A DNA stretch of 34,919 nt from CAZFQG01 sp964520785 (GTDB lineage: Bacteria; Planctomycetota; Planctomycetia; Pirellulales; Thermoguttaceae). The stretch lies in the NCBI GenBank assembly GCA_964520785.1, contig CAZFQG010000047.1, forward strand, positions 1 through 34,919, written 5' to 3'. Made by a program: the position numbers and the translations under genes. The notes under the pieces were generated by a model that did no database searches, had not been told where the DNA came from, and saw only the letters and a list, made by a program, of their open reading frames with translations. Positions 23,691-32,556 of this stretch are shown piece after piece; the first letter of the stretch is position 1; every line of letters starts with the position of its first letter.

Positions 23691-23764
23691 GTGTTACGCG
23701 ATTCGGATGCTTGACAGGCCGTGGAAAAATCGGTCGCGGACCTTCGCAACCGCGCTCACCGTAT

Positions 23765-23824
23765 ATCACGAGGCCGCAAAGCTCGGAGCCTGTTTTTCTC
23801 GGGCTCCGAGCCACCTTTCGTGAT
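23765..23824 (+). terminator. Large hairpin after the SUMF1-fold gene, probable terminator
   Basis: GCTCGGAGCC (23781-23790) pairs with GGCTCCGAGC (23802-23811), 10 bp perfect. Outside it ATCACGA (23765-23771) pairs with TCGTGAT (23818-23824). There is no T run after it on either strand, so it may be a processing or mRNA-protecting structure instead. Confidence 0.4.
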
Positions 23825-24040
23825 GGAAATGGCCGCGTTTGACGCAGCGCCTCCAACGAGGGCGCAGGGCTCGTGGTGGTGGTGCTGGTGGCGTGGCTGG
23901 GTGGTGAAAACCGCAAGCGCAGTTCGTGCCGCGCACTTGGTCGGCGAAGAACCGGTGCATTTCGTCCTTTGGCGACCCAAAACACGACCACCCGATAGCC
24001 CAAACGGGCCCGAAGTCCGTGCGTTCAACCGCTACGGAGT
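23825..24040. other. Rest of the intergenic stretch between SUMF1-fold and Gfo/Idh/MocA genes
   Basis: A GTGGTGGTGGTGCTGGTGG run lies at about 23873-23892. The minus-strand frames here are Pro/His/Arg-rich and look random. Nothing else recognised. Confidence 0.4.
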
Positions 24041-25384
24041 TCAGGACTCGTACTCTCGCCGGGTCGTTATGCCGGGGAGGGGGATCGGGTATTTTCCGCT
24101 GGCGTCCGCCTGGACCGGGGCGGCGGAGTCGGTCGTGAACTGGTCGACGCCGGGGGCGAATTCGTGGTCGCAATGGAGTATCTGGTCGTAGGTGACGACC
24201 TGGCCGGTGTGGGCGGCCATGCGGCCCATGGAGGTGACGAGGCTGGCCTCGGCCCCGCGCCGCGCTTCGTTGTGGGGCTTGTCTTGGCGGATCGCCGCGA
24301 CGAGATGGTCCCACTCGAGCTGATAGGGGTTCGGTTCCGGCTGGGGGGCGGCCCAAACGAGGTCTTCCTTCGCGAACCGCTGTCCCTTGAAGACGCGGCT
24401 TCTGGCGTGGTAGACGGTCTCGTCGATAATCGCGCAGCCCTTGCTGCCATGGGCGAACCCGGCGAACTGCTCGTAGCAGCCGACGATGTTCCGTCCGTTC
24501 ATGTAGAGCTTCGTGCCATCGGCAAACGTGTACTCGACCGAGTAGTTATCGAAGTTCTGGTCGACGTAATCGGCGCGGAAATGGCGGCCTCCGGAGCCCT
24601 GCGCCTCGACCGGCCATTCCCCTTTCATCCAGCAGCACTCATCGATGCTGTGGATGAGAAAATCGCTGTAGCAGCCGCCGCTGGCCCAGAGGAAGGCGTG
24701 GAACCGGCGGATTTGATAGAGCAGCTCGTTTTCCCCCTCCGGCTTGGGGCCGGCGAAGGCCGAGCCGATCGGCGGCGTCATCCGGTACGTTCGCAGCACG
24801 ACCACGTCTCCGATCGCCCCGTCGCGGATTCGCTCGTTGAGCGCCTTGCGGGCCTCGCAATGCCGCCACATCAGTCCGACACCCACTTTGAGGTTCTTCT
24901 TCTCGGATTCCTCGGCCAGCTCGAGCATTTTCACCGTCGTCGGGCCGTCAACCGTGACCGGCTTCTCCATGAAGACGTGGAGGCCCTTTTCGATGGCGTA
25001 GGCGAACTGGACCCACCGGAACGCCGGCGGCGTCGCCAAAATGACGATATCGCCCCGCTTGAGGCAGTCCATCGCGTGGCGGTAGGCATCGAATCCGACG
25101 AACTTGCGGTCTTCCGGGACGTCGGCCGTTTGGGGAAACCCCTGCTTCAGACTCGCGGCACTCGGCTTGAGCCGGTCCTCGAAAACGTCCGCCAGAGCAA
25201 CCAGCTTGATCGGCCCGTTCTGCACCGACAGGGCGTTCGCCGCCGCGCCGGTCCCCCGGCCTCCGCAACCGACCAAGGCGACTTGCAAGGTGTTGTCTTC
25301 CGCGGCGTGGACGCGCGGAACGGCCGAACCGGCCGCTACGGCGGCGGCGCCCAAGAGACGGCCGGCACGAGGGGATTCTTTCAT
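24041..25384 (-). CDS. Gfo/Idh/MocA family oxidoreductase, exported
   Basis: 447 residues from the ATG at 25384, supported by AAGGA with a 7-base spacer. A longer GTG start would add 56 residues without signal character. The N-terminus (MKESPRAGRLLGAAAVAAGS to VHA) is a signal peptide; the Tat twin arginine usual in this group is not visible. The Rossmann NAD(P)-binding fold starts with LQVALVGCGGRGTGAAANAL. The family EKP motif is at FMEKPVTVDGPTTV, followed by GVGLMWRHCEARKALNERI. The C-terminal alpha/beta domain carries GGCYSDFLIHSIDECCWMKG, with the conserved Asp and His used in this family. Members oxidise or reduce sugars and polyols. Downstream of the sulfatase on the same strand, it fits saccharide breakdown. 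The substrate is unknown. Confidence 0.9.
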   Translation of the reverse strand: MKESPRAGRLLGAAAVAAGSAVPRVHAAEDNTLQVALVGCGGRGTGAAANALSVQNGPIKLVALADVFEDRLKPSAASLKQGFPQTADVPEDRKFVGFDAYRHAMDCLKRGDIVILATPPAFRWVQFAYAIEKGLHVFMEKPVTVDGPTTVKMLELAEESEKKNLKVGVGLMWRHCEARKALNERIRDGAIGDVVVLRTYRMTPPIGSAFAGPKPEGENELLYQIRRFHAFLWASGGCYSDFLIHSIDECCWMKGEWPVEAQGSGGRHFRADYVDQNFDNYSVEYTFADGTKLYMNGRNIVGCYEQFAGFAHGSKGCAIIDETVYHARSRVFKGQRFAKEDLVWAAPQPEPNPYQLEWDHLVAAIRQDKPHNEARRGAEASLVTSMGRMAAHTGQVVTYDQILHCDHEFAPGVDQFTTDSAAPVQADASGKYPIPLPGITTRREYES

Positions 25385-25706
25385 GGCGGATTCCTTTTTG
25401 CATGGGGAGGGGCGAAACATCCAGACCAGTCTAATCCTAAACGACGGGTCAAGCCGGTGCAATAACCGGGCCGCCCCGTTCAGCCGGGCCACCAGAAGCC
25501 GGCCCAGCCGGTTGCAGGTTGATCCGCGGGGCGGTTCAACGCCAGAATACACTTAGAACTTGTCCGCAAATTAGTTGGGGGGCCCATCCTGATTTTCACG
25601 CAGCGTGGCGGAGTAAAATTCGGAATCGCCCCCGGGAATTCGGGAAGTTAATTCTATACGAGTTCTTAAGATCGGCTCAAATACGCCGTGGGGTGGTCGG
25701 CGAGAG
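25385..25706 (-). promoter_or_regulatory. Region between sulfatase and Gfo/Idh/MocA genes with candidate promoter
   Basis: On the minus strand TTGAGC (25675-25680) and TAGAAT (25651-25656) are 18 bases apart. If used, the Gfo/Idh/MocA gene has a long leader of about 260 bases. No convincing ORF or terminator was seen. Confidence 0.3.
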
Positions 25707-27143
25707 TCACTTTCGCGAGCGCTGTGAGTCTTCGGCAATCGGAAGCTCGCCGTACCACTGTAGCAAGGAATCCTTGAGCGATTTGACGATCTCGGGCCGT
25801 GCAGCAGCCAGATTCTCGGTTTCAGCGAGGTCCACGGCCAGATCATACAACTCTTCCGACTTTCCGTCCGGATTCGTTAGTAGTTTCCAGTTGCCGATGC
25901 GGGCCGCCAAAGATGGCCTCGTCGTGGGATAGTGCCAGAACTGCGGCTTCGACCTCTCGAACGAGCGGCCCTCCAGTGCTTCGCGGATATCCTGGCCGTC
26001 CGGCCGGTACCCGTCCGGCATTCTCGCTCCCGTCAACGCACAGAAGGTAGGAGTGAAATCGCAGATGTTCACAACGGACTGGTCATCGACACGCCCCGCG
26101 GGCACCCGGCCCGGCCAGCGGACGATAAAAGGCTCTCGAATGCCGCCTTCGTAGAGCGTATGTTTCCATCCACGCAACGGCCCGTTGGAACCGCCGCGGT
26201 CCTTGACCGCCCCATTGTCGCTGGAAAAGACCACCAGCGTGTTTTCGCTCAAACCCAAGTCGTCAAGGGTATCTAGCACTCGCCCAATCTGCGCGTCCAT
26301 ATAACGGACCATGGCGTAGTGGATCTGCCGTTTCTCATCGAGATGGCTGAACGGTTCCTTCATCTTTTCGGTCGGGAGAAGAATCGTATGGACATCTTTG
26401 AACCAGACGTTGACGTAAAACGGCTGCTCCTTGCTTGAAGCGACATGGTCCTTCAAGAACCCGATCGTCTCATCCGCTATGGCACGGCTCGACCAGGTAG
26501 ACCACTCCTTGTCGGCATACGGATAGATTTCATGCGGTTCCGGCCAAGGCGTTGCTTGCTTCCAAGTGGGGCTGTTGCCGAACGTCGTTCGCACGTGATC
26601 AAACCCGTATTCGGCCACCGGTGGAGCCTCGGGAGAATTGATGACGATTTTTCGCCCCTCGGGCGGCTTTCCATCCATGTTCTTCAGGTCTTCGATCCGA
26701 AAAGTCCGCCCGCTCCCGCCGCCGAGATGCCATTTGCCGATCATGGCCGTCCGATACCCGCACTCTTGCAGCGCACGCGGAAGCGACGGTGCCGCAACGT
26801 CCAACCAGTCCGGCATCTTGCGCTGCCGGTTGTAGCTGAAAAATGCCAGGTGCCCGTAGATGCGGTGCCTGCCGGGGAAATGCCCGGTAATGGCCGAGGC
26901 CCGGGTCGGCGAGCAGACACAGTGGCTGACATAGAACTGCGTGAACCTGGTCCCCTGGCGCGCTAGCTCGTCAAGTCGCGGTGATTGAGCCACCGGGTTG
27001 CCGTAACATGCCAAATCGCCGTATCCCAGGTCGTCGGCATAGAAGAAAACGATGTTCGGACGCTCCGGTTCACCACCCCGTAACCACTCGGTGGCGAAGA
27101 AACCCAAGAGGCCGGCAACCGCGAAGAGCAACCGTGTCTTCAT
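25707..27143 (-). CDS. Secreted sulfatase of the formylglycine type
   Basis: 478 residues from the ATG at 27143, chosen because the signal peptide (MKTRLLFAVAGLLGFFATEW) starts there; an upstream TTG start adds 68 unlikely residues. PNIVFFYADDLGYGDLACYG (29-48) carries the metal-binding Asp pair. The modification site is C77-S-P-T-R81, followed by A..TGHFPGRH, so Cys77 should be oxidised to formylglycine. Other metal or substrate residues are in GKWHLGGG, DVHTILLPTEKM and SSDNGAVKDRGG. The C-terminal subdomain ends with the typical ELYDLAVDLAETENLA. It hydrolyses sulfate esters, probably on a polysaccharide. It is S1-type. It needs a maturase not visible in this window: the SUMF1-fold protein nearby lacks the required cysteines. 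Confidence 0.95.
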   Translation of the reverse strand: MKTRLLFAVAGLLGFFATEWLRGGEPERPNIVFFYADDLGYGDLACYGNPVAQSPRLDELARQGTRFTQFYVSHCVCSPTRASAITGHFPGRHRIYGHLAFFSYNRQRKMPDWLDVAAPSLPRALQECGYRTAMIGKWHLGGGSGRTFRIEDLKNMDGKPPEGRKIVINSPEAPPVAEYGFDHVRTTFGNSPTWKQATPWPEPHEIYPYADKEWSTWSSRAIADETIGFLKDHVASSKEQPFYVNVWFKDVHTILLPTEKMKEPFSHLDEKRQIHYAMVRYMDAQIGRVLDTLDDLGLSENTLVVFSSDNGAVKDRGGSNGPLRGWKHTLYEGGIREPFIVRWPGRVPAGRVDDQSVVNICDFTPTFCALTGARMPDGYRPDGQDIREALEGRSFERSKPQFWHYPTTRPSLAARIGNWKLLTNPDGKSEELYDLAVDLAETENLAAARPEIVKSLKDSLLQWYGELPIAEDSQRSRK

Positions 27144-27192
27144 GTGTCCAATGTCCAATATCAGTCTTTCTGTTGATTCCGGTGTTTGACAC

Positions 27193-27220
27193 AGAATACG
27201 ACATCCACATGTGATACCAA
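27193..27220 (-). promoter_or_regulatory. Candidate promoter of the sulfatase gene
   Basis: On the minus strand TTGGTA (27215-27220) and TATTCT (27193-27198) are 16 bases apart, 4/6 match each. It is a modest candidate. Confidence 0.25.
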
Positions 27221-27271
27221 GAACCAAACGGGACCCGTTCCGGTACGGCGGTCGTTCTCGGATATCCCATT

Positions 27272-27299
27272 GAGATGACGCCGACGAGATGACGCCGAC
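27272..27299. repeat. Perfect 14-bp tandem duplication
   Basis: GAGATGACGCCGAC occurs twice back to back (27272-27285, 27286-27299) in the non-coding stretch upstream of the sulfatase gene. It is probably a replication slip. Confidence 0.8.
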
Positions 27300-27906
27300 A
27301 GCGCCGGTTACCTGATTATGGCGGCTTGCGAACTCGTCTGTCAACAACCCCAGGCACCTGGTTCCAGTCTAATGGGCTGCTTACTTATGATAGGGCTGCG
27401 CCGCTGGACTGTGTTTCGGCACGCGTTCGGAGCTGGAAGTGCGGCCTCTCTTTTTTGGCGAGCAGTGCGTACGAATCTACCTCGCGGTAACATCCTCCTG
27501 GGCCTGAGCGGCCGGGCGTGTCGGCAACCGTTCCCGAGACGAACCCGATTAGTACTGGTCGCCAAGACCGGGTCAACGGGTTTTTCCGCTCGCCGGGTCC
27601 GAGTCGATAGCTCTAAGGGGGGTGGACGCGAGGTTATTGGGGAAAGGGTTCAGGGACTGGCGTACGCGTCTGGAAAAGATATTCGCGCGGGGGAGCGGAT
27701 TTCGGGTCGGCCGTATCTCTGCGCGAATGGGTCATGGAACGTACGAATCGTGTTGTTTGAGTCGCGAGCGGATGAATTGATTCGCTCCGCCGAGCGTCGA
27801 CTGAAAGGACGGGAGGGCCGGCTGTCAAGCCGCAAAACCAATCCGCGACGGTAGTTGACTATCTGACGCTCGCCCAGCGGCCACGAAAATCTAACATATT
27901 TAGGAC
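27300..27906. other. Non-coding stretch between sulfatase and aroF leader
   Basis: A 178-codon plus-strand frame (27318-27854) crosses it but has no ribosome binding site, no recognisable domain and odd composition. A short palindrome CCAGG-CA-CCTGG lies at 27350-27361. Nothing else recognised. Confidence 0.4.
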
Positions 27907-27935
27907 TTGCAATCCGTCGCCAGCCGATATAGACT
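27907..27935 (+). promoter_or_regulatory. Candidate promoter of the aroF attenuator transcript
   Basis: TTGCAA (27907-27912) and TAGACT (27930-27935) are 17 bases apart, the same hexamers and spacing as at the beta-helix gene. Transcription would start near 27942. In the leader, ATCCGG/CCGGAT (27960-27965, 28007-28012) encloses TCGCTT/AAGCGA (27968-27973, 27991-27996), a further hairpin before the leader peptide. Confidence 0.35.
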
Positions 27936-28057
27936 TTACAAATTCGTTGTTTTCCGTTGATCCGGTTTCGCTTTCGAGCTAAACTGGTGGAAGCGACGGG
28001 CTCTTTCCGGATTGTTCGGGACCGAGCAAAAATAGCCCCAACAAGCACGTCAAACCG

Positions 28058-28132
28058 ATGGCTCAAATTTGGTTCGGCTTCTTCTGGTATTACTTTACCC
28101 GCTGCCATGCGGGACCGGGGAAGGTCTACTAA
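28058..28132 (+). CDS. Aromatic leader peptide of the aroF attenuator (24 residues)
   Basis: The frame ATG (28058) to TAA (28130-28132) encodes MAQI, then WFGFFWYYF at residues 5-13, then TRCHAGPGKVY. Eight of nine consecutive residues are aromatic, covering Trp, Phe and Tyr, and a ninth aromatic residue (Y24) precedes the stop. Such runs of the pathway's end products are the hallmark of trp- and phe-type leader peptides. The stop is 26 bases before a strong terminator, and the next gene is DAHP synthase. Scarcity of a charged aromatic tRNA would stall the ribosome on 28070-28096. No strong Shine-Dalgarno precedes the ATG. The function is inferred from arrangement, but the arrangement is very specific. 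Confidence 0.85.
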   Translation: MAQIWFGFFWYYFTRCHAGPGKVY

Positions 28133-28166
28133 GAGACATCGAAAAATCCAAGATTACCAAACCCCG
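28116..28166 (+). promoter_or_regulatory. Antiterminator pairing of the aroF leader
   Basis: CGGGG (28116-28120) pairs with CCCCG (28162-28166) and GGT (28123-28125) with ACC (28156-28158), which would sequester the 5' arm of the terminator. The same segment GGGGAAG (28117-28123) can instead pair with CTTCTTC (28078-28084) inside the Phe codons. That gives the 1:2 versus 2:3 choice of a classical attenuator. A hairpin CCCGC-TGCCAT-GCGGG (28098-28113) lies between and is not in conflict. Confidence 0.6.
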
Positions 28167-28195
28167 AGTTCCGCGAAGGTTCTCGGGGTTTTTTG
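28159..28195 (+). terminator. Attenuator terminator upstream of aroF
   Basis: AAACCCCGAG (28159-28168) pairs with CTCGGGGTTT (28182-28191), and the inner CC/GG (28171-28172, 28178-28179) can extend the stem. It is followed by TTT, so the T run totals six. It ends about 100 bases before the DAHP synthase ATG. Confidence 0.9.
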
Positions 28196-28291
28196 TTTGA
28201 CCCGAGTGACCGGCGGATGCGAGCTGGCGCCGACTTCCGGCCGATCCTTCTCGCAGGAACTTATGTACCCCACATTTGGAGTAAAGACCTC

Positions 28292-29340
<1,049 letters not shown>

Positions 29341-29344
<4 letters not shown>

Positions 29345-29372
29345 GGCCTCATCGGAGGATGATGCGCCTCAA
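29341..29372. terminator. Hairpin shared by two convergent genes
   Basis: TTGAGGC (29341-29347) pairs with GCCTCAA (29366-29372) and CATC-GGAG-GATG (29350-29361) folds inside. The hairpin overlaps both stop codons (aroF and the OmpA-type gene). There is no T run, so termination strength is uncertain. Confidence 0.4.
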
Positions 29373-30211
29373 TAGAGCGCCGGCATTGTTTCCACACAAC
29401 CGACAAGCGGAACCTCGGGCGCCATGACGAATATTTCCACGCGGCGATTTTTCCGCCGGTCGACGGGACTGATGTTCGGGGCGACCGGCTGGAAAGGTCC
29501 GTAACCGCTGACGGCGATCCGCTCGGGCGAGACGCCGAATTCCCGCAGCGCGTCCGCGACGGCGAGAGACCGGGCGGCGCTGAGATGAAAATTGCTCTTG
29601 AACTGTTCGCGTACGGGTTTCTTGCTGATGCTCTCCGCGTCGGTGTGGCCGACGATCACTACCCGCAATGGTTTGGCTTCGCGGCGATTCAGTTCGGCCG
29701 CAAGTTCCCTGAGCAATCGCGCGGCATCGGGCGCGAGATCCTCGCTTCCGGAGTCGAACAAGATATCCGTTTCGAGTTTGGTGATGGCGGAGTCGGGCGG
29801 GAATTGGAGATAGCCGGAACGCTCGCTTAGCGATTGGAGCCGCGTTCGCGTTTCCTCCGACAGCGGCGCCGTGCGGCCGTCGTCACGGCGGAGCGCGGCC
29901 AAGACACTTGCCTCGAGTTCTTCGCGTTCGCGCTGGAAATTGGCGATTTGCCGACGGTTCCGCTCGAGCTGGTTTTCCAGCAGGGCGATGTCCTCCTCGC
30001 GCCGGATCAATTGGTCTTCCACCTCTCGGCAGTGACTCTTGAGATTCTCGATTTCGGTGAGTTGGGCGCGGTTCTGGTCCGCCAAGACGCGGTTCTCGGT
30101 ACGCAGAGTGCCGAGCTGGGAGGTCGAAACCACGGTACAGCCGCCGACCGACAAGATGGGTGCGCATGCGCACACAACGCGCAAGAGATGGAAGCGGCTA
30201 CGGTTGTCCAT
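29369..30211 (-). CDS. OmpA-family lipoprotein with coiled-coil linker
   Basis: 280 residues. The lipobox is LSVGGC, so Cys25 would be acylated and the protein anchored in a membrane. Residues about 35-115 form a coiled coil rich in E, R, N and L (ENRVLADQNRAQLTEIENLK). The C-terminal 145-262 region is an OmpA/MotB peptidoglycan-binding domain: TDILFDSGSEDLAPDAARLL, VVIVGHTDAESI, LSAARSLAVADALREFGV, and the closing RRKNRRVEIFV. It therefore should tether a membrane to peptidoglycan, like Pal-type proteins. AAAGGAG with a 7-base spacer supports the ATG at 30211. It lies 76 bases downstream of the HTH/membrane protein gene on the same strand. Confidence 0.92.
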   Translation of the reverse strand: MDNRSRFHLLRVVCACAPILSVGGCTVVSTSQLGTLRTENRVLADQNRAQLTEIENLKSHCREVEDQLIRREEDIALLENQLERNRRQIANFQREREELEASVLAALRRDDGRTAPLSEETRTRLQSLSERSGYLQFPPDSAITKLETDILFDSGSEDLAPDAARLLRELAAELNRREAKPLRVVIVGHTDAESISKKPVREQFKSNFHLSAARSLAVADALREFGVSPERIAVSGYGPFQPVAPNISPVDRRKNRRVEIFVMAPEVPLVGCVETMPALY

Positions 30212-30287
30212 GATTCGACTCCTTTCGAATCGTCAAAATACAAAGCAAGTAAACCGGTCTCGATTGCCAGCGGGCCCCGGGGGGCTA

Positions 30288-31403
30288 CTACAGCCCAAGC
30301 ATCCCACAGATCATGTCCATCAGCGAGCTGTTCAGAGCGTAGGGTTGATCCCAGCTCCACATATTCCGCAGAATGTCGTAGCTCATCATCAGGCCCACCG
30401 CCATGAACAGAACGCAGAACGACAGACTTAGAATGTTCCAAATCGTATACGGGGCCTCGGGCAACGAGTAATCGACCCCAGCCGCCTGCGGCTGCTGGAC
30501 GGGTCCGGCATCCAATCCGCCGGTGTCAAACCCACCCAGTCCGCCGGAAGCGCCGACTCCTTCGGCGCCGAAGTCCTCGCCGTCGAGCATGGGGGGCATA
30601 GACCCGGAGCCGCCGAAGCCGCTTCCGGTCTCCTCGTCCTCGATGGCGATCACTTGCGAACCACTGTCGCTGTCGTCTTCCTCTTCTTCAAGCGTCTTCA
30701 AGGTGAAATCGCTCTCCGCGGCGCGGAGGTCGGTGGGTGAGTCCGATCCGCCTCCCTGATCGAGGTTGATTGCGTCGTCCTCTCCAAGTTCCAGTTCTCC
30801 GGAACCGCCGGAGAGTTGCAACGGCTCGTCCAGGGCCAGACCACTGTCGGCCGGGTCGACCAGGGCGATTCCGCTATCCCCGCCAATGGAAATGTTGCTG
30901 CCGCTGCTGTCGCCTAGAACCAGATCGTCGTCGTCCAAGGCGTCGAGATTCAACGTCGACCCGCTCTGTGCCGCCGAACCGACTTCGGCCGGTCCAAGTT
31001 GGCTGTCGGAGAGAACCAAATCGTCCCCCTCGTCGGCCTTCTTCGCGCCGAGTTCGATGTCGGAAGCGGCCGCCGAGTCGATCCGGACCGGAGCATCTCC
31101 CATGTCGACGTCCCCGATAATCGTTCCGGAAGCGCCGATGCCGGACTCGCCCAATTCGGTTTCGCTCAAAAGAACATCCGATTCCTCGGCCGAAACGTCT
31201 CCCGCAAGCTCGATTCCCTCGGAATCTTCCGAAGCCGGCCGCGATTCCTCGGCCTTCTGCTCGACCACCTCGGCCGGGAACTTCCAATTCGCGCCGTCGC
31301 GGTAGGCGCGAAGTTCGCCCCGTTCACGCATCGCGTTGACGTCCGCCACCGGCAAGCCGAGCCGCTCGGCGGCCTGTTCGAGATTCAGATACTTCTGAGC
31401 CAT
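30288..31403 (-). CDS. Excisionase-type HTH protein with acidic linker and C-terminal membrane anchor
   Basis: 371 residues. The N-terminus (YLNLEQAAERLGLPVADVNA, then MRERGELRAYRDGANWKFP, residues 5-44) is a MerR/excisionase-like winged helix. Residues about 50-300 are low-complexity and very acidic (Asp, Glu, Ser, Gly), with loose repeats such as DDLVLSDSQLG, DDDLVLGDSSG and SGIALVDPADSGLALDEP. A membrane helix follows at about 318-342 (IWNILSLSFCVLFMAVGLMM), then a short hydrophobic tail. This HTH-linker-TM layout suggests a membrane-tethered DNA-binding or adaptor protein. Similar proteins seem to be typical of Planctomycetota; no function is established to my knowledge. GGAG lies 11 bases before the ATG. 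Its neighbours are the OmpA-type lipoprotein and a small exported protein. Confidence 0.8.
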   Translation of the reverse strand: MAQKYLNLEQAAERLGLPVADVNAMRERGELRAYRDGANWKFPAEVVEQKAEESRPASEDSEGIELAGDVSAEESDVLLSETELGESGIGASGTIIGDVDMGDAPVRIDSAAASDIELGAKKADEGDDLVLSDSQLGPAEVGSAAQSGSTLNLDALDDDDLVLGDSSGSNISIGGDSGIALVDPADSGLALDEPLQLSGGSGELELGEDDAINLDQGGGSDSPTDLRAAESDFTLKTLEEEEDDSDSGSQVIAIEDEETGSGFGGSGSMPPMLDGEDFGAEGVGASGGLGGFDTGGLDAGPVQQPQAAGVDYSLPEAPYTIWNILSLSFCVLFMAVGLMMSYDILRNMWSWDQPYALNSSLMDMICGMLGL

Positions 31404-31494
31404 ATCGAAACTATCTCCGATTCAAGGTTCACCGCGGCAAGCAGGCCGCGGTTCCCCGATTACTCGGAGAACGCCGGTCTTGCCGGGGGGAACG

Positions 31495-31845
31495 CTACCG
31501 TTGTTCCAACAACGCCTGGATTTCTTTTGGCAATGGGTTTGCGCTGTTCCACTCGAGAATCTGCGTGTCCCAGTGGAAATTACGGACGCTCTTCAGCGCG
31601 ATCTGGCCGTCCGCCAGGCTGATATGATATACACAAAGCGACCGCTGTTTGGGATCGATGACGGTCACCTGCTGGTACTTATTCTCCACCTTCTCACTGA
31701 AGGCGATGACGCCGTCACTCCGTGCAACCGGGGGCAGCGAAGTCTTCTGGGCGAGCGCTTCGTCGGACCCGTTCGACAGTCCTAAAGCCGTCACCGCCAA
31801 AATCACCAGCAGAAAGGCCGCCAAGGCCGATCTCAACGCTTTCAT
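31495..31845 (-). CDS. Small exported protein of unknown function
   Basis: 116 residues. A signal peptide (MKALRSALAAFLLVILAVTA to about residue 32, LAQ) is followed by about 80 residues with strands such as YQQVTVIDPKQRSLCVYHIS and GQIALKSVRNFHWDTQ, ending in ILEWNSANPLPKEIQALLEQ. It is probably periplasmic or membrane-anchored. I do not recognise a named family; the composition and length are like small conserved planctomycete proteins. GGAG lies 9 bases before the ATG. It is the first gene of the minus-strand run 31845-29369, and a promoter is predicted upstream at 31903-31930. Confidence 0.7.
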   Translation of the reverse strand: MKALRSALAAFLLVILAVTALGLSNGSDEALAQKTSLPPVARSDGVIAFSEKVENKYQQVTVIDPKQRSLCVYHISLADGQIALKSVRNFHWDTQILEWNSANPLPKEIQALLEQR

Positions 31846-31902
31846 GATCCCATTCTCCGCAATAGTTTGAAACGACTGGGAGACCTGGGGTCCATCAATA
31901 CC

Positions 31903-31930
31903 ATTCTAAAAAGCCCAGGTCGTTTTGCAA
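31903..31930 (-). promoter_or_regulatory. Predicted promoter of the small exported protein gene
   Basis: On the minus strand TTGCAA (31925-31930) and TAGAAT (31903-31908) are 16 bases apart. A second candidate lies further up: TTGACA (32064-32069) and TAATAT (32040-32045), 18 bases apart. ACCTGGG/CCCAGGT (31884-31890, 31914-31920) spans the first promoter. Confidence 0.4.
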
Positions 31931-32556
31931 GCAAAAAACATCTCCGGCCAGACGTCATCGTGGGACGAAGTGTAGCCATTGAAGGAAAACCGGGCAAGAG
32001 CAGATGATCGTTCAGAAATGCATTCTAATGGGGGATATAATATTACCATTCAAGAGTGTGCCTTGTCAAAAAAACGCCGGGTTCGGTGCGAAAAACGGCC
32101 GCTGAGCCTTCTTCGCGGCCACGGCAGAAAAGCTGTTTCTCCTATTTAAAGCCATTTTAATAGCTCGATGGGATAGTCACAAGGATACTCCCCCCAAAGA
32201 GAGTGGATATCCCGCACTACCCCAATTACCTTCTCAAGACCCCATGATGTTCGGGTTAATCTTGCAAGCTCATTTGGAGGGGAGGTCGTGAGTGGCCATG
32301 GGCCGTTACTCACTGCCGCGATACTTCCGGCGGGCTCTTGGTTACCGAACTAACAGTAGAGGAACCGTTTTCCGCACGATGACAGCCTTTTTGCGGCCTG
32401 GGTTTGAGGAAATCCGTCATTGTCACTACCATGGTACTCGTGAGGGGAACCGTCCCGGTAGTATCGGAACAATCGGAATAGGCGGCCTGGGGTTTAGCAG
32501 GATGAACGCCCGGGCTCGCAAGAGGGGAGCCCGGCGGCCAAGACGAGGACCAAGAC
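31931..32556. other. Intergenic region upstream of the last glycosidase-like gene
   Basis: An AT-rich patch with TATAAT (32036-32041) and the second minus-strand promoter candidate (32040-32069) lie near the left. An 8-bp hairpin CCGGGCTC-(9)-GAGCCCGG (32510-32534) sits 22 bases before the next ATG. The plus-strand frame starting at 32292 has no recognisable character. I see no RNA gene. Confidence 0.4.

Noticed and set aside
27318..27854. 178-codon plus-strand frame upstream of the aroF leader
   Set aside because: No start signal and no recognisable family; Arg/Ser/Gly-rich translation typical of chance frames in GC-rich DNA.
28159..28195. Terminator belonging only to an upstream gene or small RNA rather than an attenuator
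   Set aside because: No gene ends before it except the aromatic leader frame, and the alternative pairing with 28116-28125 and the identity of the downstream gene favour attenuation.
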